NCBI GenBank assembly: GCA_963664845.1
Contig: OY761615.1
Location: 4,588,001-4,652,000 of the forward strand
DNA: 64,000 bases
Source: CAIYTF01 sp963664845
GTDB taxonomy: Bacteria > Bacteroidota > Ignavibacteria > Ignavibacteriales > Ignavibacteriaceae
Direction: 5' to 3'
This document shows, in pieces, positions 8,365-18,295 of this stretch (position 1 is its first letter; every line of letters starts with the position of its first letter). The notes under the pieces are model-generated. The model had not been told where the DNA came from. It saw only the letters and a program-made list of their open reading frames with translations, and did no database searches. The position numbers and the translations under genes were made by a program.

Positions 8365-10455
8365 ATGAAAAAAATGTTCTTGATTACTATGTTTGCAGGG
8401 ATGTGCATACTAAATGCTCAGAATGCTCCTGCTCCTGATAGTCTACGGTTCTATCTGTATCCGGGTTCTGTAACTATCCATGAACCCCGAATTGCGCTTC
8501 CGCTGATGCGGACCCCCTTCTCAGTGTCACTTATTGAAAAAGACAATTTGCAAAATGCCGCGAAGTTTATTTGCGTGGATGAAGCAGTCAGATATGTGCC
8601 GGGTGTTAAAGTGGATAACCAGGCAGATGGCGAAAGGATCCACTTTTCAATTCGTGGTCAGGGAATTTTGTCTGAGCACGGGGTTCGTGGTACGCGCGTT
8701 CTTCTGGATGGAATACCTGTTAATGACCCAACCGGGTTTGCCGCTGATTTTTATGATGTTGACTGGAGCAATGTAACCTCGCTTGAGGTATTAAAGGGTG
8801 CGGGTGCTTCTCTCTATGGAGGAAGTGCGTCTGCAGGACTTATCAATATCTCGACGCTTAATGGTTTTGATAAAACGATTGGCACTATTGTCGGAGGAGA
8901 TTATGGAACCAACAATTCTGCGAAGGGCTTCCTGCATCTTGGTGGCAAGGCATCAGAGCAGACAGAATGGAGAGCTTCATTTTCAAGAGCGCTGGGAGAT
9001 GGCTGGCGGACACATACTCACTACCAGGGCAATAACGCAAGTTTGAAGTTCATGTATACGCCGTCAGATAAATTCACCATTACTCCGGTTTTCAACTATG
9101 TCCGTTTCTATAATGAAAATCCGGAAGGAATAAACCTGCTGACCTATCAAACCGATCCGCAGAAGCCCAATGATGATGCTATCCCTTTCAATGAATATAT
9201 GGAAACCGAAAGAACAACATTTGGTTTCACGGGTAAACTTGGCCTGAGTGAAGCGTTGGCATTTGATTTTTCAGCTTACGGAAAAGGAACAAATTATACA
9301 GAGGCCAATAACCATTTTTTCCAACGGAGAAGGATTGATGCACAGGGCGGGAACTTGCAATTTTCGCATCTTTCACAGTGCGCCGGGTTTGCCAATTCCG
9401 TATCGGTGGGCGCAGATTTCCAGCATCAGTTGATTTATGCGAGGACCAAGCCAAATGAGCATTCCCAGGAACTTAATATCCTTATAGCCTCAGAAACAAT
9501 TGTACAACGTGAAGTTGGTGCTTACCTGATTGACAAGGTTGAGACGGAGAAAATCACGGTTTTTGGAAACCTGCGCTATGACAACATCTACAATCAAGTG
9601 CTGGATGATTTCCAAAGTGCTGGTTCTAATTATTCAGGTGACAAGAAATTTGACCAGGTAACAGGGAAAATTGGAGTTGCATATAAGCTGTCCCCCAACC
9701 ACACCGTATTCGCAAATTGGGGAACAGGGTTTATGCCTCCGGCAACAGAAGAGTTGCAAATGAATCCCAAAAGTGCTGCCGGTTTTAATGATGAATTAAA
9801 AGCTGCCAAATCAGCCGGCACTGAGGCTGGTATGCGTGGTTTGTTAAACAAGGACCTTTTCTATGATGTGACGTTGTTCTACCTCTCCACGGATAATGAT
9901 TTTGACCGCTATCGTATTCCTGGTCAGGGAGATCAGACGTATTATCATAATACCGGTGCCAGCAACCGATTCGGTGCAGAAGTTTATGCACATTATTCAC
10001 CGATACCTGCTGCTTCATTTCAGGTAGCATATACTTTCTCAGATTTCAAATACAATCTTTCAACACCGGTTAAGGTGGTCATGGATGATAAAACCGTTAT
10101 TAAATATGTAACCGATGGTGCCTATTTGCCAAATTCTCCGGTACATCAACTGAATTTCGAAGCAGCTTATTTCGTAATTCCTAAGCTCAGACTATCAGCC
10201 GAAGTGGAAGCAATGAGCAAGTGGTTTATTGATGGTGCAAATTTGGAGACCGAAAAGGCAGCCGGATATGCACTCTTGCATTTGAAAGTATCATATCAAT
10301 TTGAATTTGCAGGGAAATCACTTGACCTTCATATCGCTGCAAGAAACATTTTTGACAAGCAATATCTTGGTTTCACTGAACCTGATCCGGGCGGCAATGC
10401 CTATCAACCAGCTGCCAAACGTCAGTTTTTTGTTGGTGCAAAAGTTTCTTTGTAA
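8365..10455 (+). CDS. TonB-dependent outer-membrane receptor
   Basis: This 696-residue protein has a signal peptide (MKKMFLITMFAGMCILNAQ). A plug domain covers about residues 48-160, including IRGQG, VLLDGIPVNDPTG and GAGASLYGGSASAG. A 22-strand-type beta-barrel follows and ends in aromatic-rich strands with the typical C-terminal motif RNIFDKQYLG followed by QFFVGAKVSL. It imports a substrate across the outer membrane using TonB energy. The substrate (siderophore, metal, vitamin or oligomer) cannot be read from sequence. There is no N-terminal carboxypeptidase-like extension, so it is not a SusC-type receptor. A terminator follows. Confidence 0.9.
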   Translation: MKKMFLITMFAGMCILNAQNAPAPDSLRFYLYPGSVTIHEPRIALPLMRTPFSVSLIEKDNLQNAAKFICVDEAVRYVPGVKVDNQADGERIHFSIRGQGILSEHGVRGTRVLLDGIPVNDPTGFAADFYDVDWSNVTSLEVLKGAGASLYGGSASAGLINISTLNGFDKTIGTIVGGDYGTNNSAKGFLHLGGKASEQTEWRASFSRALGDGWRTHTHYQGNNASLKFMYTPSDKFTITPVFNYVRFYNENPEGINLLTYQTDPQKPNDDAIPFNEYMETERTTFGFTGKLGLSEALAFDFSAYGKGTNYTEANNHFFQRRRIDAQGGNLQFSHLSQCAGFANSVSVGADFQHQLIYARTKPNEHSQELNILIASETIVQREVGAYLIDKVETEKITVFGNLRYDNIYNQVLDDFQSAGSNYSGDKKFDQVTGKIGVAYKLSPNHTVFANWGTGFMPPATEELQMNPKSAAGFNDELKAAKSAGTEAGMRGLLNKDLFYDVTLFYLSTDNDFDRYRIPGQGDQTYYHNTGASNRFGAEVYAHYSPIPAASFQVAYTFSDFKYNLSTPVKVVMDDKTVIKYVTDGAYLPNSPVHQLNFEAAYFVIPKLRLSAEVEAMSKWFIDGANLETEKAAGYALLHLKVSYQFEFAGKSLDLHIAARNIFDKQYLGFTEPDPGGNAYQPAAKRQFFVGAKVSL

Positions 10456-10483
10456 TCGGGAAATTGTATGAGGGGACTTATGG

Positions 10484-10517
10484 AAGGGCGGGTATTCTAT
10501 CTGCCCTTTCTTTATTT
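10484..10517 (+). terminator. intrinsic terminator after the TonB-dependent receptor
   Basis: AAGGGC and GCCCTT arms flank a loop of 13 bases and are followed by a T-rich tail (TCTTTATTTTT). Confidence 0.7.
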
Positions 10518-10862
10518 TTATTAAATCCTTGGCTTAGGGCACTTTTTTTTACCCCTACTGCTTTTTACATGATGAAAGAAGCATTATTCCATTGCAGACC
10601 GTAACTACATTTATTATAATGAGTTAGACTCTTTGTGCTTGGGGTGGAGTACGCATATCACACCAAACGATTTTTATGTCCCCCTTCAATCTCCTTCATT
10701 ACTATTTTTACATCAACAAGTGAATCAGTTTACACAGGATTCAGTGAGCGAGTTTCCAAATTAATCTGATAATCTTTAGAGCTTTTCCTTTTTATAAGTC
10801 GCCGGTGGCATTTCTGACCGGTAAACAGTTTTTAATAATAATTATTTTTCGAAAGGATCTAT
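10518..10862 (+). other. non-coding leader of the surface-protein gene
   Basis: About 345 A+T-rich bases without a credible open frame or repeat. The downstream gene has a good AAAGGA ribosome-binding site at about 10852-10857. I see no other recognisable element. Confidence 0.5.
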
Positions 10863-12782
10863 ATGAAAAGAAATACACACTGGTTTATGTTATTTGTATT
10901 TCTCTTTCTGGCAGCTGGGACGATGCTGCTTCAGGCTCAGGTTCCCGCTCCGGCAAACGTAACTGCTACCGTAGTTGATCTTGGTTTTCAACCACAGGTT
11001 AAGGTAAGTTGGGATGCTGATACAACTCTTGGCAGCTTTTTCCCAAGTGGTGACACCTCCATGGGAGGCCATCATATGGGTGGTGACCCCATGCATCATG
11101 GGCTTTTTTACGAAGTGTATAAAAAAGAGGGTGACACCGGAGCCTTCAAGCTCTTGGGCGCGAAAGTTTTTGGTTCTTCCATGCTCGACAATCGTGTAAA
11201 AACAGGAAAAACCTATTCATATTACGTTGTCGCTATTAAGAACGATACAGCAAGCGCGAATTCCAATGTTGTTTCTGTAACTATTAAGGAAGTTGCTTGG
11301 GCTTATATTTATGGAGTAGTAACTTCGGACAGTAATAATGCTCCAATCAATGATGTACGGGTACAACTGATTGGTTCGGCAATCAATTTCCGATGCCCAG
11401 TCGCAGAAACAGACAAAGAGGGGAAATATTCCATTAAAGTTCCGGCAGGCGATTATTCGCTGTATTTCTCCAAACGAGGATATACCTCAGAATATTATGA
11501 TAACCAGTTAACCTATGATGCGTCGACGAAGGTCACAGTAAAAGGTGGTGATTCTGTTGCTGCCAATGTTTCTTTGGCTGGATATGTGCCGCCGATAACG
11601 TATACGGTGAGTGGTGTTGTCATCAGCGAAACATGTATGCCTCTAAAAGCAAATGTTGCGGTCTATGTTCTCCGCAACAATACCTATCATTGGAGTCATC
11701 AAAACGTAAGAACTGACAGCACCGGATTATATTCATTTAAAGTACGAAATAATGATACAATAGTTGTATTTGCCTCCGCAGGACGTGAATACATTCCTCA
11801 GTACTATGATAATCAGACAACGTTCAATGAGGCTACCAGGATCGCCATTTTCGGTGATGTTTCCGGGATTAATTTTGTGCTGGCGCTCAAACCTGTGCTT
11901 CCAAATGGTATCACTGGAGTTGTGAAGGATTCTGCCGGTGTGGGTGTAAAAGCGCACATTGCAGCATATACCAAGGCTAACGGTAAGCTTGGGAAATCCT
12001 ATGCTGCTATCACAGATTCACTTGGTAACTATTCATTTGCCAACATGGCGGTTGGGAAATACATTCTAAAAGCATATCCGTTCGATGATTATCGTCCTAC
12101 CTATTTCAGGTATGATGGAACCCAAGCCATTGACTGGAAGAGTGCCGACTCCGTAGTGGTTGATTCGCTGCATGTAACGGGTGACATTAACTTTACAGTT
12201 GTTCCACGTGCCGATTCAGGGTTTGGCGGAATACATGGAATCGTTCGTTCAAACAGAGCAGCAGTTTCCGGAGTGTCGGTTTATGTGCTGGACGCTAATT
12301 CAAATATGATATCGTATGGTATTACTGACTCAAGAGGGGCCTACAAGATCTCTGATCTTTCAGCCGGCACCTTCAGGGTTGTTACCGACATGCCAAACTA
12401 CAGCACATCAACCACCGGCTCTTTTGCCATAAGTTCAACTACATCGCAAAGTGTTGTTGATTTGAGTCTTGCGACGGATAACGCAACAGCGGTACAAAGC
12501 CAAACCGAAGCGAAAGTTGCTTCTTTTGCACTGCACCAGAATTACCCCAATCCGTTCAACCCGACCACAACAATCAGTTATGCTATTGCTGAAGCGGGTG
12601 ACGTGAAACTTACGGTTTACGATCTCTTAGGGCGCGAAGTTATCAACTTGGTGAATGCCAATCAGACAGCAGGTTCTTATAGCCTTGTATTCAACGCTGG
12701 AAACATTGCCAGTGGTGTTTACATCTACAGGTTGCAGGTTGGTACGCAAACCATTTCCAGGAAGTTAACTCTGCTCAAGTGA
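10863..12782 (+). CDS. secreted fibronectin-III / carboxypeptidase-regulatory-like repeat protein with a type IX sorting domain
   Basis: This 639-residue protein has a signal peptide (about residues 1-25, ending LLQAQ). A fibronectin-type-III-like domain covers about 28-145 and contains a His/Met-rich insert at about 66-80 (MGGHHMGGDPMHHG) that could bind metal. Four successive carboxypeptidase-regulatory-like beta modules follow between about 150 and 540, with pattern GxVxS..ApIxxVxV....TD..G.Y.f. The C-terminal part of about 80 residues, with NYPNPFNPTTTISY, VYDLLGREV, SGVYIYRL and a final KLTLLK, is the type A type-IX-secretion sorting domain. The protein is therefore expected on the cell surface or in the medium. 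Ligand and role are unknown; no catalytic site is seen. Confidence 0.85.
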   Translation: MKRNTHWFMLFVFLFLAAGTMLLQAQVPAPANVTATVVDLGFQPQVKVSWDADTTLGSFFPSGDTSMGGHHMGGDPMHHGLFYEVYKKEGDTGAFKLLGAKVFGSSMLDNRVKTGKTYSYYVVAIKNDTASANSNVVSVTIKEVAWAYIYGVVTSDSNNAPINDVRVQLIGSAINFRCPVAETDKEGKYSIKVPAGDYSLYFSKRGYTSEYYDNQLTYDASTKVTVKGGDSVAANVSLAGYVPPITYTVSGVVISETCMPLKANVAVYVLRNNTYHWSHQNVRTDSTGLYSFKVRNNDTIVVFASAGREYIPQYYDNQTTFNEATRIAIFGDVSGINFVLALKPVLPNGITGVVKDSAGVGVKAHIAAYTKANGKLGKSYAAITDSLGNYSFANMAVGKYILKAYPFDDYRPTYFRYDGTQAIDWKSADSVVVDSLHVTGDINFTVVPRADSGFGGIHGIVRSNRAAVSGVSVYVLDANSNMISYGITDSRGAYKISDLSAGTFRVVTDMPNYSTSTTGSFAISSTTSQSVVDLSLATDNATAVQSQTEAKVASFALHQNYPNPFNPTTTISYAIAEAGDVKLTVYDLLGREVINLVNANQTAGSYSLVFNAGNIASGVYIYRLQVGTQTISRKLTLLK

Positions 12783-12803
12783 TGCTTCTTGGGATTAGCT
12801 CTG

Positions 12804-12835
12804 AAATGCCTGCCTGAGAAGGTGGGCATTTCCTT
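12804..12835 (+). terminator. hairpin terminator between convergent genes
   Basis: AAATGCCTGCCT and AGGTGGGCATTT pair over 12 positions (two G-U) around a GAGA loop. It lies 22 bases after the surface-protein stop and 150 bases beyond the stop of the convergent peptidase gene. The T tail is short (TCCTTT). Confidence 0.6.
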
Positions 12836-12984
12836 TAATGGTAAAATAGAAATGTTGCAAAACCGGTTGAGTAATAGGTCCTTTGGGCTTTTCAAACCGA
12901 ACTCTAATAATGTTACCTATGTTCAAGTTGGAAGGTAGGTTAGGATTACCTGAAGATCCTCCGGTTAATCTGGTAAATGGTCTG

Positions 12985-14337
12985 TTACTCTTCATGGCTG
13001 GCAGAATAGACCCATTTTGAGAAAAACGAGCTAAGGTTTTTTTGAGTTGCAGTTTCCATTGCTAGTTGGAACTCAGGAGTTGTTACAGATTTTCCAAAGT
13101 ATTCTCTGGTATAGGCGCGGATACCTTTCCAAAAAAGTTCGTCACCGAGTTCCAGCTTTAGTAAATGGAGTACATATCCCCCTTTGTCATAAACCAAAAT
13201 GCGGTCATCACGGGTTGGTTTGTCCCAGTCAGGAAAAACAAGTGGCTTATCTATCCCTTTTTCGCGGACTTTATCATAACCTGCTTTAATCGTTGCCATT
13301 TCCTTTTCATAGGCAGCATGGCCGAACCGGTGTTCCCGGTATGCGGCAACCATAAAGGTGGCCATCCCTTCATTAAGCCAAAAATGTCGCCAGTCACGGC
13401 AGGTAACCATATTACCCCACCACTGATGCGCGAATTCGTGCACAAACATCCCAATTGCTTCAGAGTCGGTTAATGCCTCTTTAGCATATCCGGTATCGAT
13501 AACAGTGAAACTGTTCATTTCCTGCGCAGCATGTCCGGAAACCAGTACCTGAGTATAAATTGGATCAGGGTAGGATACACCAGCTCGTTGTTCAAAAAAG
13601 TTAAGCATGTCCGGTGTATCGGCGAATATTGTTTGTAACTGTTCGCATGAAAACCCATCTGCGAGGTACGAAAGCTTTGTATTCCCGGAACTGTCCATGA
13701 ATGAGGTGAATTTTCCAAAGGCAAATCCATAGGTATAGGAAGGCAGCGGCTTATCCTGGCACCATATATGTTTTATTCTGCCATCAGGCAGTTTGCTTGC
13801 GGAAAGCAGGGAGCCGATTCCAACACATTGAAGATCGTGAGGAAGTATAAGATGCAGGGTGAATGCGGCCCTTTGATCGGGAGCATCAAGGCAAATCATC
13901 CACTGACTGGTACTAAACCCTGTATATGCAAGATGATCAGCCGGGAAAAAAGAAAGTCCATAGCGTGGTGAACCGTGGAAGACTATATGGACTGATTGTT
14001 GAGTATCAATTGGAATTAAGTCAGGAAATTCAAGGGTAAGATATTTCCCAATTCTGATATATGGTAAAGGTTTTCCCAGCCAATAAACGCTATCGATTGT
14101 AAGATCACCGCAAGCGAACTTCAGCGACCTGATCGAATTTGAGGGAATAAGCACTTTTATGGTCTCTCTGCCAGAAATGTTTTTGATTGCATCCGTTTCC
14201 AGTTCCAAAGTGTATTTTGACACGAAAAATGGAGAGGAGGAGGTTACCGTTGGTTGTCCCAAAAGCAAAATGGGAAAGAGGAAAAATATTGCAGCAATGC
14301 CACGCACAGAGATACTTTCAAGAAGTGATTGATTCAT
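12985..14337 (-). CDS. secreted M1-family-like zinc metallopeptidase
   Basis: About 450 residues from the ATG at 14337. An upstream TTG at 14370 adds 11 residues before a good signal peptide, so the ATG is preferred. The signal peptide is roughly residues 1-28. The gluzincin zinc site HEFAHQWWGN is at about residues 300-309, and the third ligand Glu lies about 19 residues on, in WLNEGMATF. AAQEMNSFTV upstream corresponds to the exopeptidase GAMEN region in altered form. The protein stops at FFSKWVY, the end of the catalytic domain, and lacks the C-terminal domains of full-length aminopeptidase N. It probably trims peptides outside the cytoplasm; specificity is unknown. Confidence 0.85.
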   Translation of the reverse strand: MNQSLLESISVRGIAAIFFLFPILLLGQPTVTSSSPFFVSKYTLELETDAIKNISGRETIKVLIPSNSIRSLKFACGDLTIDSVYWLGKPLPYIRIGKYLTLEFPDLIPIDTQQSVHIVFHGSPRYGLSFFPADHLAYTGFSTSQWMICLDAPDQRAAFTLHLILPHDLQCVGIGSLLSASKLPDGRIKHIWCQDKPLPSYTYGFAFGKFTSFMDSSGNTKLSYLADGFSCEQLQTIFADTPDMLNFFEQRAGVSYPDPIYTQVLVSGHAAQEMNSFTVIDTGYAKEALTDSEAIGMFVHEFAHQWWGNMVTCRDWRHFWLNEGMATFMVAAYREHRFGHAAYEKEMATIKAGYDKVREKGIDKPLVFPDWDKPTRDDRILVYDKGGYVLHLLKLELGDELFWKGIRAYTREYFGKSVTTPEFQLAMETATQKNLSSFFSKWVYSASHEE

Positions 14338-14572
14338 ATTACGGGTTTGAAAAGTCAAGTTCGTGTCCAATTCGAAAATAATAAATAACTTTTATTAAAA
14401 TAATCATCATGTCTCATACAAAAACAGGGTTACGTCCCATTTTGTAACAGCTTCCCCTATTTTGCAGGTTAAGGTGTCAGCACTCTTTCATGCTCATAAA
14501 ATGACCCACGGATGGAGTGCGACAGACATAACCTAAAGATGGGTGAATCTTCAAAATAATTATATTTCACTG

Positions 14573-17500
14573 TTATAATGAGGGAAAAGTCACTATAAAT
14601 GTTGTTCCTTCATTTTCCTTGGAATGAACTTGAATGGTTCCCCGATGCATTTCCACAAAATCCTTTGCAATAACCAATCCGAGTCCCGTTCCTTCAATCC
14701 CTTCGGTGTTGTGTGCCCGATAAAAGGACTTGAAAATATTTGGCAAATCACCTTGCGGGATACCAATCCCTTCATCCGAGATATAAATCCTGAACTCTGT
14801 TTTGGAAAATTCCAGTTTTAGTATCGGGTCTGTTTTACCGACAGAGTATTTAAATGCATTGCTGAGGAGATTTGACAGGATGTGTTCGAATATTTTTTTA
14901 TCAACGGAAACAGGATGCGGAATTCCCTCAATGATGATCCGGACTGATCGTTCATCTTTCCGGAGAGAAAAATGCCGAAAGATAAGCTCGCGTGAAATTT
15001 TTACAATATCTTCAAGTTGAGGTTTGATTGCAGTTGGCCCGCTTTCGGATTTGGCAAGCAACAACATTTTATCCATGATATTGGTCATTCGATATACTTC
15101 AGTTGTGATGCGTTCTGCAATTTCCTTGAGGTGTTGTTCGGTGATCACCTTTTCTTTTTCGGCAACCATACCCAGCATGTCAATGCTGGATTGAATGACG
15201 GAGAGCGGAGTTCGAAACTGGTGGGAGGCAGTTGATGCGAACTTTGATTTAAGTTGATTGAGCTCCCGTTCTTTGTGATATGCCTCTTTCAGTTCTGTTT
15301 CTGTTTTTATACGCTCGCGTTGATCAAGAACGATTGCCAAAAGATAGCGTTTATCGTCGATGAGTACCGGTGAAGTTCTGAACCGGACAGGGATTCGCTC
15401 GTTGGATTTGTGACGGAAAAAAACTGTGTTGGTCAGGAAATCCGGGCTGCTTAATTCTCCTCCATACTCGCTATACAACTTTTGGTAGTCATCGGGAAAT
15501 ACCAGAAAGTCAGGTCTGGTTCCAATCAGTTCTTCCTGCGCATATCCGGAAAATCGCAATAAACTTTTATTGACATCAGTAATACGCAATTCGCTTAAAT
15601 CAATAAGGATAATGGGCTCACCGGCAGCTTCCATCAGCATTCTGTATTTTTTTTCTGACTCCACCAACTTGAGCTCGGCGATCTGCTGCGATGAACAATC
15701 GCTGAATGTTCCATTTAGCAGGAGGTTTTGACCCGTTTTGTCCTTAACGGAGATTGCCCGCGCCTTGATCCATTTTACTGTTTCATTTGCCAAGGTGATT
15801 TTGAAAATATGATCGGCAAACCCATCCTCATCAAAGGAGGGGAAATTAAGAAGGCGGGAATAATCCGACTTCGATGCGAATTGAAGCAGCAGACGGGAGT
15901 CCTGATAGAACGCTTCAGGTGCCACATTGAACATTACTTTTGATGCAGGGCTGATATAAACCCATTTTTCCTCACCCATATCATAAGACCAAACAACTTC
16001 TTCGATGTTGGCCAGAATATTGTCTCGTTTGGTCTGGACATCAAATAAATCCTGTGTTCTTTGGTTAACCCGCATTTCGAGCTCTTCATTTGTCCGTTTC
16101 AGAAGATCTTGGGCCTTTTTCTGGTCAGTTACATCATTCACTAAGACAAGATGAGCGGCTTTGCCCTGATAGTTTATCGAATGCGAATGAATTTCCACGT
16201 TGATAAACATTCCGGATTTTAAAATATGCCTCCAGTTGCGGCTTAAAACAAATCCTTCTGTAGCCTCAGCAAGCGCATTCATCAGATCATTAATCTCATC
16301 TTCCGGGATAAGTCGCAGAAGAGTCATTTCGAGAAATTCCTCTCTGCCATACCCATACTTTTCGATGGCGGCGTCGTTTACTGCAAGGAATTCGAGTGCT
16401 TCAGCTGCAAAAATCCACATAGGTTGCGGGTTATTTTCGAAGAGTTCGCGATATTGTTGTTCGCGCCTGTTGAGGAGCTCTCGAGCTTCTCGCTGCAGGG
16501 TTACATCACGGATAGTCAGGGCAACAGCATGAGGCAAATGCTCCCCATGCGCAAAAATGGGGACGGCGTTCAAACTTGCCCAGAATTTTGATCCATCCCG
16601 CCTATTAAATCCCATTTGTATCTGAATAGACGGTTGACCGGTTTTCAAAACATTAAATACCGGGCTAAACTCTGCAGGAATGGGATTTCCCTCTATATCA
16701 AATAGCTTTATCAATGGATAAAGATATTTTCGCCCCAGAAGCTCTTCGCGGGATACTTCAAACATTTCGATGGCATTGTTGTTTGCAGCTATGTACCCTC
16801 GCCGATCGTCATATACCAGGATACCCTCAGCGACAGATTCAAAGATTGACCGGTAGAGTTCCTCATTTTCACGAAATTTGTTTTTGATCTCAAGACCTTC
16901 AGTAATATCCTGAAGGAAACCCAGACAAAGCCGTTCATTATGGAAGAGAATACATACTGCCCTGATTTCCAGACGGAATTGATTTCCGTCTTTTTTTTTG
17001 GCGTTGGTTTGTATGGTGATTGGCTGTCCAAGGGGAATGGACTTCCACCCCGCTTTTGCTTCCATTGGCAGGATAGCTGTTTCCAGATCGAACACAGAAA
17101 TTTGCGTAAACTCTTCCTCCGAATAGCCAAAAAGCTTGCGAGCCTCTTCGTTGACATTGCGGAATCTTCCGTCCATATCATGTACAAAGAATGCACCTCC
17201 GACATTAGTGACGGGTAGCTGTAGTTCATCTTCGAACTTGTATAAGTTGCTTTTTTGCTGTTGAATATTTGTAATGATAAATGCAAAAAGATAACCCGAT
17301 TCAGCATCCGGCTCCGCCAAAAAACAATTTATGGAAGCCCATAAATAATATCCATCTCTATGCAACATTTGTTTTTCGGCTTTATATATATCCTGTCTAT
17401 GTGTTCCCATACTGGCAATATTGAGCGCGAGTTCTTCATGGTCAGCGTTCAGGAGTAACGCGTATATGGATTTTCCAATGAGCTCGAACGGTGTGTAGCC

Positions 17501-17953
17501 TAGAATCTCCGTCATGGAGGTATTGCATTCTTTTATCTCACCTTCATTATTAACTGCCAGCATACCGACAGGAAAGTTAAAACTGACCTGTCTGGATTTA
17601 TTATCACTATTTAAGCGGTTTTCATATATGGTTTTATTGGGGATTTCGCGGCCATAGAAGGTAACCATTTCCTCATCAGGAGATTGGACGATGGTGAATG
17701 AGAATATTTGTTCGGAGACCGGTATTTGAATGCAATTCATTGTACTGCTGTTTTTGAGCTCAGCCTCGTAGTTTTGCCAAATCATTGAGATCATTTTGTC
17801 AAGTTTACGCCCCCCAGTGTTGAACAAATCAGAAGCGGCAGTATTCACAAATAGCAATTTGCCTTTCCCGTTGCAGGAAAAAACAGGAGTGGGGCACAGA
17901 TCCAGAATTTTGGAAATTTGTTTTTTATTGATGTGTTTTAACAGTTTTGTCAT
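14573..17953 (-). CDS. cytosolic multi-PAS sensor histidine kinase
   Basis: An 1126-residue protein with no transmembrane segment or signal peptide. About seven PAS/PAC modules run from residue 10 to about 890; several are introduced by (E/K)xLYRxIFE-like helices and closed by DIT-type ends. HisKA carries the phospho-acceptor His911 in ASHQFRTPLSV. HATPase_c shows SNAFKYS, DEGIGIP and GTGLGLVIAKDFVEMH. It must sense an intracellular or diffusible signal. No response regulator gene is next to it, so it is an orphan kinase. The long PAS array resembles environmental sensors of Bacteroidota, but no cofactor can be inferred. Confidence 0.92.
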   Translation of the reverse strand: MTKLLKHINKKQISKILDLCPTPVFSCNGKGKLLFVNTAASDLFNTGGRKLDKMISMIWQNYEAELKNSSTMNCIQIPVSEQIFSFTIVQSPDEEMVTFYGREIPNKTIYENRLNSDNKSRQVSFNFPVGMLAVNNEGEIKECNTSMTEILGYTPFELIGKSIYALLLNADHEELALNIASMGTHRQDIYKAEKQMLHRDGYYLWASINCFLAEPDAESGYLFAFIITNIQQQKSNLYKFEDELQLPVTNVGGAFFVHDMDGRFRNVNEEARKLFGYSEEEFTQISVFDLETAILPMEAKAGWKSIPLGQPITIQTNAKKKDGNQFRLEIRAVCILFHNERLCLGFLQDITEGLEIKNKFRENEELYRSIFESVAEGILVYDDRRGYIAANNNAIEMFEVSREELLGRKYLYPLIKLFDIEGNPIPAEFSPVFNVLKTGQPSIQIQMGFNRRDGSKFWASLNAVPIFAHGEHLPHAVALTIRDVTLQREARELLNRREQQYRELFENNPQPMWIFAAEALEFLAVNDAAIEKYGYGREEFLEMTLLRLIPEDEINDLMNALAEATEGFVLSRNWRHILKSGMFINVEIHSHSINYQGKAAHLVLVNDVTDQKKAQDLLKRTNEELEMRVNQRTQDLFDVQTKRDNILANIEEVVWSYDMGEEKWVYISPASKVMFNVAPEAFYQDSRLLLQFASKSDYSRLLNFPSFDEDGFADHIFKITLANETVKWIKARAISVKDKTGQNLLLNGTFSDCSSQQIAELKLVESEKKYRMLMEAAGEPIILIDLSELRITDVNKSLLRFSGYAQEELIGTRPDFLVFPDDYQKLYSEYGGELSSPDFLTNTVFFRHKSNERIPVRFRTSPVLIDDKRYLLAIVLDQRERIKTETELKEAYHKERELNQLKSKFASTASHQFRTPLSVIQSSIDMLGMVAEKEKVITEQHLKEIAERITTEVYRMTNIMDKMLLLAKSESGPTAIKPQLEDIVKISRELIFRHFSLRKDERSVRIIIEGIPHPVSVDKKIFEHILSNLLSNAFKYSVGKTDPILKLEFSKTEFRIYISDEGIGIPQGDLPNIFKSFYRAHNTEGIEGTGLGLVIAKDFVEMHRGTIQVHSKENEGTTFIVTFPSL

Positions 17954-18295
17954 TTGCGAATAATATGTTTGTTTGCCGGTATAGTAAAACTTAGCATACT
18001 TAATATAAGGTTACTCATGCGAGAGCGCAAAATTGGCGTCCATGATTTATGCCTCATGCAACTATTTTATTGCCGAATAAACAGTGGGAGATTTTTTGAG
18101 CGAAGGGGGCAACCTACTTACCCTACAGCTAAACGTGAAAAGACAGAGTGAAATGACTTAAAAAACGAATGGCAATTATTGCTAATAAGCAAGGCACAAT
18201 AATAAAATCACAGAAACTATTATTTTGTTTTGAAAGTATAGAAAAGTGTTATAATTTACTCGGCTAAAAATCTATTAACCTATAAAGATGCATTT
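17954..18295. other. intergenic region between divergent kinase and endonuclease genes
   Basis: About 340 bases hold both divergent promoters. A short sequence, CGTGAAAAGACAG, at about 18133 recurs downstream of the endonuclease gene at about 19826, in each case after a GGGGGCA tract. I cannot name it. No gene is supported here. Confidence 0.4.

Noticed and set aside
12795..12995. 66-codon minus-strand frame overlapping the end of the M1 peptidase
   Set aside because: It starts inside the peptidase stop region, spans the terminator hairpin and shows no family features. The peptidase already ends at a natural domain boundary.
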